Source of the DNA: Streptomyces sp. Sge12
GTDB lineage: Bacteria > Actinomycetota > Actinomycetes > Streptomycetales > Streptomycetaceae
Assembly: GCF_002080455.1 (NCBI RefSeq)
Contig: NZ_CP020555.1
Location: 7,802,501 to 7,866,500 of the forward strand
Direction of reading: 5' to 3'
Length of the DNA: 64,000 bases
Made by a program: the position numbers and the translations under genes
The notes under the pieces: model-generated
The model's database searches: none
Told to the model about the DNA's origin: nothing
What the model saw: only the letters and a program-made list of their open reading frames with translations
Shown here: positions 35,176-42,836 of the stretch, in pieces
How positions within the stretch are numbered: the stretch's first letter is position 1
Layout: every line of letters starts with the position of its first letter

Positions 35176-35558
35176 CTGCCGAGGTCGCGGTCGGCGGCGG
35201 ATCCCTTGAGCATGAGGGTGGTCTCCTCTATGCGGCTGAAGCGGCCGTCGGCGGCGAACTCGCCGAACAGGTAGACCTCCATGCTCACCGTCGAGCCGTC
35301 CGTCTTCGTGACGTGGACGGTGTGCCGGTCGGCGTACTTGCTGCCGTCGGAGAGCTCCTCGTGCACCTCGACCGTGCCGTGGTCCACGACGCCGCGCAGG
35401 TGGGAGATGTGCTCGATGAAGCCCGCCCGGTCCGCCCACTCCCCGTCGGTGCGCTGGCGGTACTCCGGCGCGAAGTGGCGGTCGGCGGCCTCCTCGACGG
35501 TGAGGTCGCGGTTGAGGAGCAGGTCGGTGAGGGCGGCGGAGATACCGGTGCGCGTCAT
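35166..35558 (-). CDS. SnoaL-like / nuclear transport factor 2-family protein
   Basis: 130 aa from ATG at 35558 (AAAGG upstream). Cone-shaped alpha+beta plan typical of the family: helix VEEAADRHFAPEYRQ, DRAGFIEHISHLRG, then strands TVEVHEELSDG, ADRHTVHVTKTDG, MEVYLFGEFAADGRFSRIEE. Members are small ligand-binding or isomerase-like proteins. It is divergent from the MarR regulator gene, across two palindromic operators, and is therefore the likely regulated target. Confidence 0.85.
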   Translation of the reverse strand: MTRTGISAALTDLLLNRDLTVEEAADRHFAPEYRQRTDGEWADRAGFIEHISHLRGVVDHGTVEVHEELSDGSKYADRHTVHVTKTDGSTVSMEVYLFGEFAADGRFSRIEETTLMLKGSAADRDLGSAR

Positions 35559-35595
35559 GGGACTGCCTTTCGATACGAAGAAGATCTTCCGCGAT

Positions 35596-35612
35596 GCGTG
35601 CGCTGCGCACGC
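35596..35612. promoter_or_regulatory. MarR-type operator 1
   Basis: Perfect palindrome with 8-bp arms GCGTGCGC and GCGCACGC around one T, centre at 35604, in the divergent SnoaL/MarR promoter region. Confidence 0.8.
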
Positions 35613-35635
35613 TCTTTCATCACCGTAGCAGTACT

Positions 35636-35652
35636 GCGTGCGCAACGCACGC
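35636..35652. promoter_or_regulatory. MarR-type operator 2
   Basis: GCGTGCGCAACGCACGC, a second copy of the palindrome with one arm mismatch, centre 40 bp from the first copy, overlapping the leader of the MarR gene and 12 nt before its start. Confidence 0.8.
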
Positions 35653-35664
35653 TATTCTTTTCGT

Positions 35665-36108
35665 GTGGACAACGAGATCGGGCACGAGATCGCGGACGCG
35701 CTGGGCATCCTGCTCAAGCGAACGACCCGCACGCACCTGCACAAGCAACTCACGGAGGACATGGGGGAGGCGGTGGACGAACTGACGTATCCCGTGCTCA
35801 GCGCCCTCGCCCGGACCGGCCCGCGCAGCGCCGCGGACCTGGCTCAGGTCGCCGGGATCGACCGCTCGGGCGTCACCCGCCGCGCCTCCCGCCTGGAGGC
35901 CGCCGGCCTCATCCGCCGCGAGCCGGACCCCACCGACCGCCGCGCACACCTCCTCGTCCTCACCGACGAGGGGCAGCACGTCGTGGCGGAGCTCCGCACG
36001 CGCCTGGCCGCCCGCATCACCGCGAGCCTGGCCTCATGGCCCCCGGGCGAGGCCGAGACGTTCGCCCACCACCTGCGCCGCTTCATGAACGAAGGCCCCT
36101 TCGCCTAG
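35665..36108 (+). CDS. MarR-family regulator
   Basis: 147 aa from GTG at 35665. Winged helix at about 40-120: ELTYPVLSALARTGPRSAAD, recognition helix GIDRSGVTRRASRLEAAGL and wing EPDPTDRRAHLLVLTDEG. A C-terminal dimerisation helix follows (FAHHLRRFMN). The ends of the protein match the standard MarR length. Two 17-bp palindromes upstream are the expected autoregulatory operators, so it should repress both itself and the divergent SnoaL-like gene until a phenolic-type ligand binds. Confidence 0.93.
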   Translation: MDNEIGHEIADALGILLKRTTRTHLHKQLTEDMGEAVDELTYPVLSALARTGPRSAADLAQVAGIDRSGVTRRASRLEAAGLIRREPDPTDRRAHLLVLTDEGQHVVAELRTRLAARITASLASWPPGEAETFAHHLRRFMNEGPFA

Positions 36109-36142
36109 GCCGTCTCTTTCGGCTGCGGCTACTCACGGAGAT

Positions 36143-36166
36143 CTGAGTACCTGCGCCCAGGCGCAG
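36143..36166 (+). promoter_or_regulatory. 24-bp promoter motif, copy 1
   Basis: CTGAGTACCTGCGCCCAGGC then GCAG, 29 nt before the ATG of the EQ-repeat membrane protein. TAGCGT at 36183-36188 fits a -10 element, leaving a nearly leaderless start. A second copy with 19 of 24 identities lies at 39051. Confidence 0.6.
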
Positions 36167-36195
36167 TTGCTCGCCGCCCGACTAGCGTCCGAGCC

Positions 36196-36552
<357 letters not shown>

Positions 36553-36586
36553 GCGCCGCGGCCGTTCGGCCGGCCCGGCCCGGCCG

Positions 36587-37456
36587 TCAGACCGTTACGG
36601 GAACCCCGGCGCCAGCCAGCTCCGCCAGTGCCTCCAGCCGCTCCCGCGTCTCCTCGTCCAGCGGTACGTACGTCACGAGCCTCGGACCGGTCCTCGGGCC
36701 GAGCCACAGATTGGTGTGCTCCACGTGCAGCATGCCCACGTGCGCGTTGCGGATGTACTTCGCCTTCGCGACCTGCCCGCCGACCACCTCATGGCGCGCC
36801 CACACCTTCCGGAACTCCGCCGACGCACCCTCCAGGCGGGCCAGCAGCGTCGTCCACGCGGGCTCCGCCAAGTGCTCGGCCATCGCCGCCCGGAACCTCG
36901 CCGCCATGATCCGGTGCGTACTCGGCAGGTCGACCACCGCCTCCCGCCACTCGGGATCCGTGAAGGCCAGCCACATGCAGTTGCGGTCCTCCGGCGGCTT
37001 CCTGTCCAGATCGCACAGCAGCCGACCGTACGTGGCGTTGTAGGCGACGGTGTCGTAGCGGCTGTTCTGGACGCACGCCGGGATGTGGCCCAACTGGTCG
37101 AGCAGCGCCCGCACGGCCGGCGTCACACTGGGGCAGTCCGCGGGCGGCGCCGGGTCCAGGCTCCCGGCCAGCGCGAACAGGTGCTCGCGTTCGCTCACGT
37201 CCAGTAGCAGCGCCCGCGCGACCGCGTCCAGCACCTGCGCCGACACCTGGATGTCGCGCGCCTGTTCCAGCCAGGTGTACCAGGTCACGCCCACCGACGA
37301 CAGGTGCGCGACCTCCTCGCGGCGCAGCCCGGGGGTGCGCCGGCGAGGTCCGCGTACGAGTCCGACCTGCTCGGGGGTGATCCGCTCGCGGCGGCTGCGC
37401 AGGAACTCGGCCAGCTCGTGCCGGCGGACATCGCTTCCAGGGGCCACAGTGGTCAT
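36587..37456 (-). CDS. XRE-family regulator with MmyB-like ligand-binding domain
   Basis: 289 aa from ATG at 37456 with GGAGG 2 nt upstream. N-terminal helix-turn-helix (about 10-80) beginning LAEFLRSRRERITPEQVGL and with RRTPGLRREEVAHLSSVGVT. The C-terminal PAS-like MmyB domain (about 110-275) carries WLAFTDPEWREAVVD, FRAAMAEHL, and LVTYVPLDEETRERLEAL. Regulators of this actinomycete type usually repress a divergent oxidoreductase or exporter; here the divergent gene is an MFS exporter, with direct repeats between them. Confidence 0.93.
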   Translation of the reverse strand: MTTVAPGSDVRRHELAEFLRSRRERITPEQVGLVRGPRRRTPGLRREEVAHLSSVGVTWYTWLEQARDIQVSAQVLDAVARALLLDVSEREHLFALAGSLDPAPPADCPSVTPAVRALLDQLGHIPACVQNSRYDTVAYNATYGRLLCDLDRKPPEDRNCMWLAFTDPEWREAVVDLPSTHRIMAARFRAAMAEHLAEPAWTTLLARLEGASAEFRKVWARHEVVGGQVAKAKYIRNAHVGMLHVEHTNLWLGPRTGPRLVTYVPLDEETRERLEALAELAGAGVPVTV

Positions 37457-37485
37457 ACCTCCAGCCTGCCGCACCGCCCATCCTG

Positions 37486-37530
37486 TTGCCAGGTAGTCCT
37501 GGTACCCGGATAAGCGCACTCTGGTACCCG
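37486..37530. promoter_or_regulatory. Divergent promoter region with CTGGTACCCG direct repeats
   Basis: CTGGTACCCG occurs at 37499-37508 and 37521-37530, centres 22 bp apart, overlapping a possible promoter TTGCCA (37486-37491) 17 nt from GATAAG (37509-37514) that would drive the MFS gene. Confidence 0.55.
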
Positions 37531-37538
37531 TCCGGCAG

Positions 37539-39011
37539 GTGCACGACCGTCGAAGGGTGACTCGAACTCCTGTGGGCGACACGCCTGTACGCACCACCCC
37601 TGCGCGCACCACCCCCGCACGCACCGCCGCCGCCCCCCACCTGGGCGGCCTGGGCCTGTTCACCGTGCTCCTCGGCGCGGCCCTGCCCCTGATCGACTTC
37701 TTCATCGTCAACGTCGCGCTGCCCTCCATCGAGCACGACCTCTCCGCCGGCCCCGCCCTCCTGGAACTGGTCATCGGCGGCTACGGCGTCGCGTACGCCG
37801 TCCTCCTGGTCCTCGGCGGGCGAGTCGGTGACAGCCTCGGCCGGCGCCGGCTCTTCCTCGTCGGCATGGCCGCCTTCGGCGTCACCTCGCTCGCCTGCGG
37901 GCTCGCGCCGAACGCCTGGACCCTCGTCGCCGCCCGCGTCGCGCAGGGCGCGGCCTCCGCCCTCATGCTGCCGCAGGTGCTCGCCACCATCCAGGCCACC
38001 ACCGAGGGACCGCGCCGGGCCCGGGCCATGAGCCTGTACGGGGCCACCGGAGGCCTGTCCATGGTCGCCGGGCAGATCCTCGGCGGCGTCCTGGTCGCCG
38101 CGGACCTCGGCGGAACGGGCTGGCGCGCGGTGTTCCTGGTCAACGTACCCGTGGTGATCGTCGGACTGGTCCTGGCCGTGCGCTCGGTCCCGGACACCCG
38201 CGCCGGCCGGCCCGCCGCCGTGGACGTGCCGGGCACCCTGCTGCTCGCGCTGTCACTGGTCTCGCTGCTGCTGCCCCTGACCGAGGGGCGGGCCGCGGGC
38301 TGGCCGCTCTGGACCTGGATCTCGCTCGGCGTCTTCCCGGTCGCGGCCGCCGCGTTCTACGTCACCGAGCGCCGGGCCGACCGCCTCGGCCATATCCCGC
38401 TGGTGCCGCCGAGCCTGCTGAGGCTGGAGTCGCTGCGGCGCGGCCTGATGCTGCTGGTGCCGTTCTCGATCGGATTCGGCGGCTTCATGTTCGTCCTCGC
38501 CGTGACCCTCCAACAGGGCCTGGGCATGGGTCCGGTGCAGGCGGGACTGTCGCTGGCGCCGATGGCGGTGGCCTTCTTCGGCGCCGCGCTCGCCGGGCCG
38601 CGCCTGATCACCCGCTTCGGCAGCCGGATCGTCACCGCCGGCGGTGTCATCCAGGCGGCCGGGATCGCCCTCCTGCTGGTCACCCTCCGCCACGGCTGGC
38701 CGGACCTCGGCCCGGCGGCACTCACCCCGGGCGTTGCCCTCGCAGGTCTGGGCCAGGGCTTTCAAATGCCCGTGCTGATGCGCCTGATGCTCTCGGACGT
38801 CCCCGCCGACCGGGCCGGGGCGGGCGGCGGCGTCATGATCACCGTCCAGCAGTCCGCCGTGGCGATCGGCGTCGCCACCCTGGGAAGTCTCTTCCTCGCG
38901 CTGGTGCCGACAGCAGGCGTGCGCGAGGCGGTGTCCACGACGCTGCTCGTCCAGCTCGGCCTCATCGCGCTGACCGTCGTGCTCAGCCTCCGCCTGCCCC
39001 GCATGCGCTGA
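37539..39011 (+). CDS. MFS drug exporter, DHA2 (14-TMS) family
   Basis: 490 aa. Fourteen hydrophobic segments; helix 1 includes the family signature around ALPLIDFFIVNVALPSIEHD, the A-motif GGRVGDSLGRRRLFLVG lies between helices 2 and 3, and GWRAVFLVNVPVVIVGLVL marks motif C region. Pro/Thr-rich N-terminal tail RTTPARTTPARTAAA is a short nucleotide repeat. Start is uncertain between GTG at 37539 and 37557. Proton-driven export of drugs or dyes is expected; the divergent XRE regulator is its probable repressor. Confidence 0.92.
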   Translation: MHDRRRVTRTPVGDTPVRTTPARTTPARTAAAPHLGGLGLFTVLLGAALPLIDFFIVNVALPSIEHDLSAGPALLELVIGGYGVAYAVLLVLGGRVGDSLGRRRLFLVGMAAFGVTSLACGLAPNAWTLVAARVAQGAASALMLPQVLATIQATTEGPRRARAMSLYGATGGLSMVAGQILGGVLVAADLGGTGWRAVFLVNVPVVIVGLVLAVRSVPDTRAGRPAAVDVPGTLLLALSLVSLLLPLTEGRAAGWPLWTWISLGVFPVAAAAFYVTERRADRLGHIPLVPPSLLRLESLRRGLMLLVPFSIGFGGFMFVLAVTLQQGLGMGPVQAGLSLAPMAVAFFGAALAGPRLITRFGSRIVTAGGVIQAAGIALLLVTLRHGWPDLGPAALTPGVALAGLGQGFQMPVLMRLMLSDVPADRAGAGGGVMITVQQSAVAIGVATLGSLFLALVPTAGVREAVSTTLLVQLGLIALTVVLSLRLPRMR

Positions 39012-39050
39012 GCGGGCCGCGGGGCGGCATGAGTAGGAGGACCCGGGCGA

Positions 39051-39074
39051 CTGAGTAGGTACGCCGAGGCGCCG
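39051..39074 (+). promoter_or_regulatory. 24-bp promoter motif, copy 2
   Basis: CTGAGTAGGTACGCCGAGGC then GCCG, 27 nt before the ATG of the small Cys protein; same orientation and nearly the same distance to the start as copy 1 at 36143. Confidence 0.6.
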
Positions 39075-39101
39075 CGTGCGGCCGGTCGGTTCACTGTGAC
39101 C

Positions 39102-39284
39102 ATGACCGAGACCAACCGCACGCGGGCGCCGGGCCCGCCCGCACGGCGCACGAAGCCGTGCCAGTGGTGCGGGCGTCCCGTACCGCAGCCCTTCCCGGTG
39201 GTGCGCAAGCTGCACTGCAACACCCGCCACTGGATCAGAGACGTGCACGCCAACTTCTGGCGCCGGTTCTGGGACAACCTCTGA
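39102..39284 (+). CDS. Very small Cys-containing basic protein
   Basis: 60 aa from ATG at 39102. N-terminal Pro/Arg-rich stretch, CQWCGRP Cys pair, later LHCNTRHW (Cys and His): a possible one-zinc ribbon. The last ten residues, DVHANFWRRFWDNL in part, are aromatic. Preceded by copy 2 of the 24-bp motif. Its TGA stop lies inside the mobile-element terminal repeat, meaning the insertion fused exactly to the gene end. Confidence 0.65.
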   Translation: MTETNRTRAPGPPARRTKPCQWCGRPVPQPFPVVRKLHCNTRHWIRDVHANFWRRFWDNL

Positions 39285-39368
39285 GCTTGTTCTTTAACCT
39301 CGGGGCCTTCTTGTCAGTGCCTGGTTCTATCCTCCGCTGAATGTCGCGGATGGACTGGGAGTCAGGCT

Positions 39369-39776
39369 GTGCAGATCGCAGGGGTAGAACTGTATGTGAA
39401 TCACCCGGTGATGGCGCTCGGTTCGACCGAGTGGATCCCCACCACGTTGGCCCTCGACGGCGCTCCTGCCGCTGCGTGCGACACGCACCTCATCGTTCGG
39501 GTGCAGGCCCAGGTTGCGCTGGTCAAGGTTCGAGTCTTTCAGGATCATGGTGACGCGGATGACCACGGAAGTGACGGAGAGCCTCTGACCACCGTGTTCG
39601 ACGGGCATCTTCTGCTGAGTGACGGTCGGCTCGTAGTGGGGGATGTCGTTGGCGAGAGCCGATTCACCACTTCCCTACTCGGGAAGCCAGGTAGGCGGCG
39701 GGTTCGGGTCTCGGTTGACGATCCGCAGGGATGGGCTCGCGCGGTTGACGTCGTCATCAGCGCCGAGACAGTGTGA
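39369..39776 (+). CDS. Passenger gene of unknown function in element A
   Basis: 135 aa from GTG at 39369 with GGGAG 9 nt upstream. Beta-rich: MQIAGVELYVNHPVMALGST, HLIVRVQAQVALVKVRVFQD, DGHLLLSDGRLVVGDVVG, RVRVSVDDPQG. No signal, no membrane helix, no family recognised. Its GC content is visibly lower than the neighbours. It sits between the element terminal repeat and the transposase. Confidence 0.7.
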   Translation: MQIAGVELYVNHPVMALGSTEWIPTTLALDGAPAAACDTHLIVRVQAQVALVKVRVFQDHGDADDHGSDGEPLTTVFDGHLLLSDGRLVVGDVVGESRFTTSLLGKPGRRRVRVSVDDPQGWARAVDVVISAETV

Positions 39777-39903
39777 CGGAGCCGTGTGTCAGCTCGAATG
39801 ATCTTCGAACTAGGTGGCTCACGTGTGGATTCGCCGGACGTGGGGGCGGCCTTCGTTTGATCCTGTGCTCCGACCAAGGTGCATGTGACCCAAGACGAAG
39901 GCC

Positions 39904-41172
39904 GTGAGGGTGAGTCTGCTGCCTGATGCTGTCCGGAGGGAGGCGCTCGCGGAAGCGTCACGCTTCCGGGGTGAGTTCTACGAGTGTCTGACTGCGCGAC
40001 GGGACGAGCTGTTCGAGCTGGTGGACGCGATGCTGTGTGCGGACGGGGCGGTGAAGACGCCGGTGGACCTGACGTTGCTGCCCGAGCATCGACGTGGCCA
40101 CGGAGCGATGTACGGCGGCCTGAACCACGGCAGGATCGACGCCGACCAGCTGCGTATGGCGCTGGCCGGGCTGTCGCTGCCGCGGTTCGACGGCGGACGC
40201 CTGGTCCTGGCGGTCGATGTCTCGCCGTGGCTTCGTGCGGACGAGCCTTGTTCGGCGGACCGGCTGTTCTGTCATGTCTACGGCCGTGCGAAGACGGCCG
40301 GGGACCCGGCCATCGTGATCGTCAGTGACGCGGGCTATGACGTCACCCGTCTGGCCTGGGTCCCGCGCGACCTGCCGGTCGAGCTCGGCGGCCGGGTTCG
40401 CTCCGACCGCGTCATGCGGCTGCCCAAGCCACCGAGGATGCACGGCGTCAATGGCCGACCGCCTAAGCACGGCCCGGAATTCCGCTTCGCCAAACCGGAG
40501 ACCTGGCCCGAGCCGGCCATCACCACGATCACGGACACCACCAACTACGGCAAGGCCGAAACCCAGGCATGGGACCGGGTCCACCCACGGCTCACCCACC
40601 GGTCCTCATGGCTGGACCACGAAGGCGAACTGCCCTTGGTTGAAGGGACGCTGATCCGCCTGAAGGTTGAGCACCTGTCGAAGGACCGGGATGCTCCGCC
40701 GGTGTGGTTGTGGTCCTCCAAGACCGGAGCCACCGCGGATGACGTGAACCGCTTCTGGCAGGCGTTTCTCCGCCGTTTCGATCTAGAGCATACCTTCCGC
40801 TTCGCGAAACAGACCCTCGGCTGGACCACCCCGAAACTCCGTACTCCTGACGCCGCGGATCGCTGGACCTGGCTCCTGATCGTCGCGCACACCCAGCTCC
40901 GGCTCGCCCGGCCCCTGGCCGCGGACCTCCGCAGGCCCTGGGAGAAGCCCACCACCTCCGGCCGGCTCACCCCGGCCCGGTCCGCCGAGGGTTCAGGAAC
41001 ATCCGCGCTCATCTCGCCTGCCCGGCCCGTGTTCCCAAACCTCAAGGCGCCGGACCCGGACGGCCACCCGGCGCCAAGAACAAACACCGGGCACCCCGCT
41101 ACGACGTCGGCAAAACCGTCAAGCGCCCAGAGACCCTCAAGGCCATCGGCAAGCCCGGAAGATCTTGGTAGA
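39904..41172 (+). pseudogene. Transposase A, internally deleted and frameshifted
   Basis: Frame 1 reads an N-terminal domain (RFRGEFYECLTARRDELFEL, PEHRRGHGAMYGGLNHGRI), a catalytic-core part (LAVDVSPWLRADE; then IVIVSDAGYDVTRLAWVPRD) and a C-terminal part with FDLEHTFRFAKQTLGWTTPK. Between GRAKTAG and DPAIVIV the block of about 50 residues carrying the usual GWPY segment is missing in frame. Near 40980 one G is missing in CGGCCCGGTCCGC, so the end GRPPGAKNKHRAPRYDVGKT lies in another frame and stops at 41172. Not expected to be active. Confidence 0.85.
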
Positions 41173-41314
41173 TAAGAACAAGCTGAGCCCGTCGTTTATG
41201 GTCCGCCGTCGAAAGGGGCTCGAACTTTTTCGGTTTCTCCCCGGTTCACCAGGCGTGTGAAGGGCCGCGGGCCGATCCTGTGCCGAGCGACAACGCAGCA
41301 CGGGGGCCGGGATC

Positions 41315-41762
41315 GTGGGACTGGTTGAGCATGCGGTTCCACGCGACGCGTTGACGGTGGTGGCGGAGTTCCGGTCGGAGTTGTACGCGTGCCTGACAGC
41401 GCGGAGCTACGCCCTGTGCGATGCGATGCGATGCGATGCGTTGCTGTGCACCGACGGTCCGGTCCGCACCCTCGTGGACCTGGCGCTCGCTCCCGGGCAT
41501 CGGCGCGGGCATGGGGCCCTGCACTCCGGAATCAACCACGGTCGGATCGTCGTCACACGGCTGCGGCGGGCACGCCAGCCGGTGCACCGAAACCCAGACG
41601 CCCTGGCCCCGGCCGCCCTCTCGGCTCGGAGAACCGGCGGCTCGCTACCCGCTATGAGGTTGGACGCGTACTCGCCACCGGCGAGTCGTACGCCCGACCC
41701 GCACACGCCACCAGGTCGGGCACCAAACCCCGACGAACTGGCCAACCAGAAGGCTGAGCCGC
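41315..41762 (+). pseudogene. Transposase B, N- and C-terminal remnants joined
   Basis: An N-terminal fragment (FRSELYACLTARSYALCDAM ... GHRRGHGALHSGINHGRI) runs straight into a C-terminal fragment that in a shifted frame reads PKPRRPGPGRPLGSENRR and TRYEVGRVL. The whole catalytic core is gone. A TGCGA 5-bp repeat (41417-41440, four copies) disrupts the DAMLCADG region. The right end CAGAAGGCTGAGCC resembles the right end of copy A. Confidence 0.8.
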
Positions 41763-41806
41763 CACCCGAACTCCTCGCCACGAGCTCGACCATGTTGGAT
41801 AGCGGC

Positions 41807-42133
41807 ATGGTGAGACGCAGGAAAGCGAAGAAGAAGGGGCCAGCCTTCGGCATTCCGAAGGGGATCGTCCTGCTGGCGACGCCGGAGGGCTGGCGCACCA
41901 GTGTCCTCACCGGGGAAGGCGGAATGCTCTGCGGGCGCCTGGACGTGCCGATCAACACCCACCCGCAAGACGCGCGGGCCGCAGCGGCTGTGATGGTGAC
42001 GGAACTCGCGCGGGACTTCCACGCCACCGACGTCGAGGTGAACTGGGACCCGCCCCGGGAGCCTTGGTCATGGACCGCCCAAGTCACCCTCACCGCAAAA
42101 GACGAGCCGGCTTCGCCAGAGGCCGGAGGTTGA
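41807..42133 (+). CDS. Small hypothetical protein after transposase B
   Basis: 108 aa from ATG at 41807 (ATG at 41792 in frame). Basic start VRRRKAKKKGPAFGIPKGI, then strand-turn-strand IVLLATPEGWRTSVLTGEGG, GRLDVPINTHPQDARAAAAV, and a Trp-rich end DPPREPWSWTAQVTLTA. No family recognised. May be another passenger gene of the element group, or a neighbour caught by it. Confidence 0.6.
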   Translation: MVRRRKAKKKGPAFGIPKGIVLLATPEGWRTSVLTGEGGMLCGRLDVPINTHPQDARAAAAVMVTELARDFHATDVEVNWDPPREPWSWTAQVTLTAKDEPASPEAGG

Positions 42134-42143
42134 ACGGCAAGCT

Positions 42144-42164
42144 ATGAGCTTGTTATTTGACCTC
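42144..42164 (+). repeat. Second copy of the element left-end sequence
   Basis: TGAGCTTGTTATTTGACCTC then G differs from the 39282 sequence at 2 of 21 positions and has the same orientation. It lies just before the phosphatase gene and 690 bp ahead of transposase C, so it is probably the left end of element C. Confidence 0.7.
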
Positions 42165-42171
42165 GATCAGG

Positions 42172-42684
42172 TCAGGTGAGCATGTCCAGGTCGGCGAGTA
42201 GGCAGGTGACGCCGAGGCCGGTGTTGAGGTACTCCTCGAAGAGCCTGTTGTTCAACGCCGAGGGGGATCGTTTCTGTCGGACGACGTCGACGGCTGTCCG
42301 CGCTTCGTGGCCGAGGTGGACGAGCGTTTGCGCGATGACAAGGCCGGAGCGGTTGTAGCCGGCGTTGCAGCGAACCAGAACCGTGCGCCCGTCCTGCACG
42401 GCCCTGGCGGCGGTGCGGGCGAGCTGCTGGACCGTGTGGATCTGTGCGGCGACGAGCGGACCGTCAGGAATCTCGGCGACCAGGTGATCGATCCCCGGGT
42501 CGGGTCCGTGACCGGGACGGGTGTACAGGCTGATGACCAGTCCGAACTCCTTTCCGACGACCACTGGACGGCTTTCCCCCGAGGCATTGGTCCAGTCGTG
42601 ACCGCCCATCCACAGCCCTGGCACGACTTCGTTCCAGGGGGCATGTGGCTCTGGCACGCCGCGGTCCTTCTGACGTGTCTTCAC
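42172..42684 (-). CDS. Dual-specificity / tyrosine protein phosphatase-like protein
   Basis: 170 aa from GTG at 42684. The phosphatase P-loop VRCNAGYNRSG (Cys-x5-Arg-Ser) is intact near residue 105, with a general-acid candidate Asp in PDGPLVAAQ upstream and KRSPSALNNRLFEEYL after it, a helix seen in DSP folds. It removes phosphate from Tyr/Ser/Thr residues or, in related groups, from other phospho-esters. It lies between the element-end repeat (42144) and transposase C and is in the opposite orientation to it, so it may be a passenger. Confidence 0.85.
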   Translation of the reverse strand: MKTRQKDRGVPEPHAPWNEVVPGLWMGGHDWTNASGESRPVVVGKEFGLVISLYTRPGHGPDPGIDHLVAEIPDGPLVAAQIHTVQQLARTAARAVQDGRTVLVRCNAGYNRSGLVIAQTLVHLGHEARTAVDVVRQKRSPSALNNRLFEEYLNTGLGVTCLLADLDMLT

Positions 42685-42836
42685 TTGCGTCCCACTCTAC
42701 TGAGACAACGCGGCCGGCTCCCTGGACCCATCACACGGCTCGAGTGCCCATCGACTTGGTGCCCCACCAGGGATCCTCCGGACACGCGAGCGCCCTTCGC
42801 CCGATTCCGTGCTCCGACCAAGTATGGCAATCAGCC

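Larger units (their letters stand above)
39282..41186 (+). mobile_element. Decayed insertion element (copy A) with passenger gene
   Basis: Left end TGAGCTTGTTCTTTAACC (39282) and right end AAGAACAAGCTGA (41174-41186) are inverted repeats with 12 of 13 matches. Between them lie an unknown gene (39369-39776) and a broken transposase of the Streptomyces IS701/DDE-like group. The same left-end sequence recurs at 42144. Target duplications could not be recognised. Confidence 0.6.

Noticed and set aside
41403..41440. CRISPR-like short repeats
   Set aside because: The TGCGA units are contiguous and coding-derived, without spacers.
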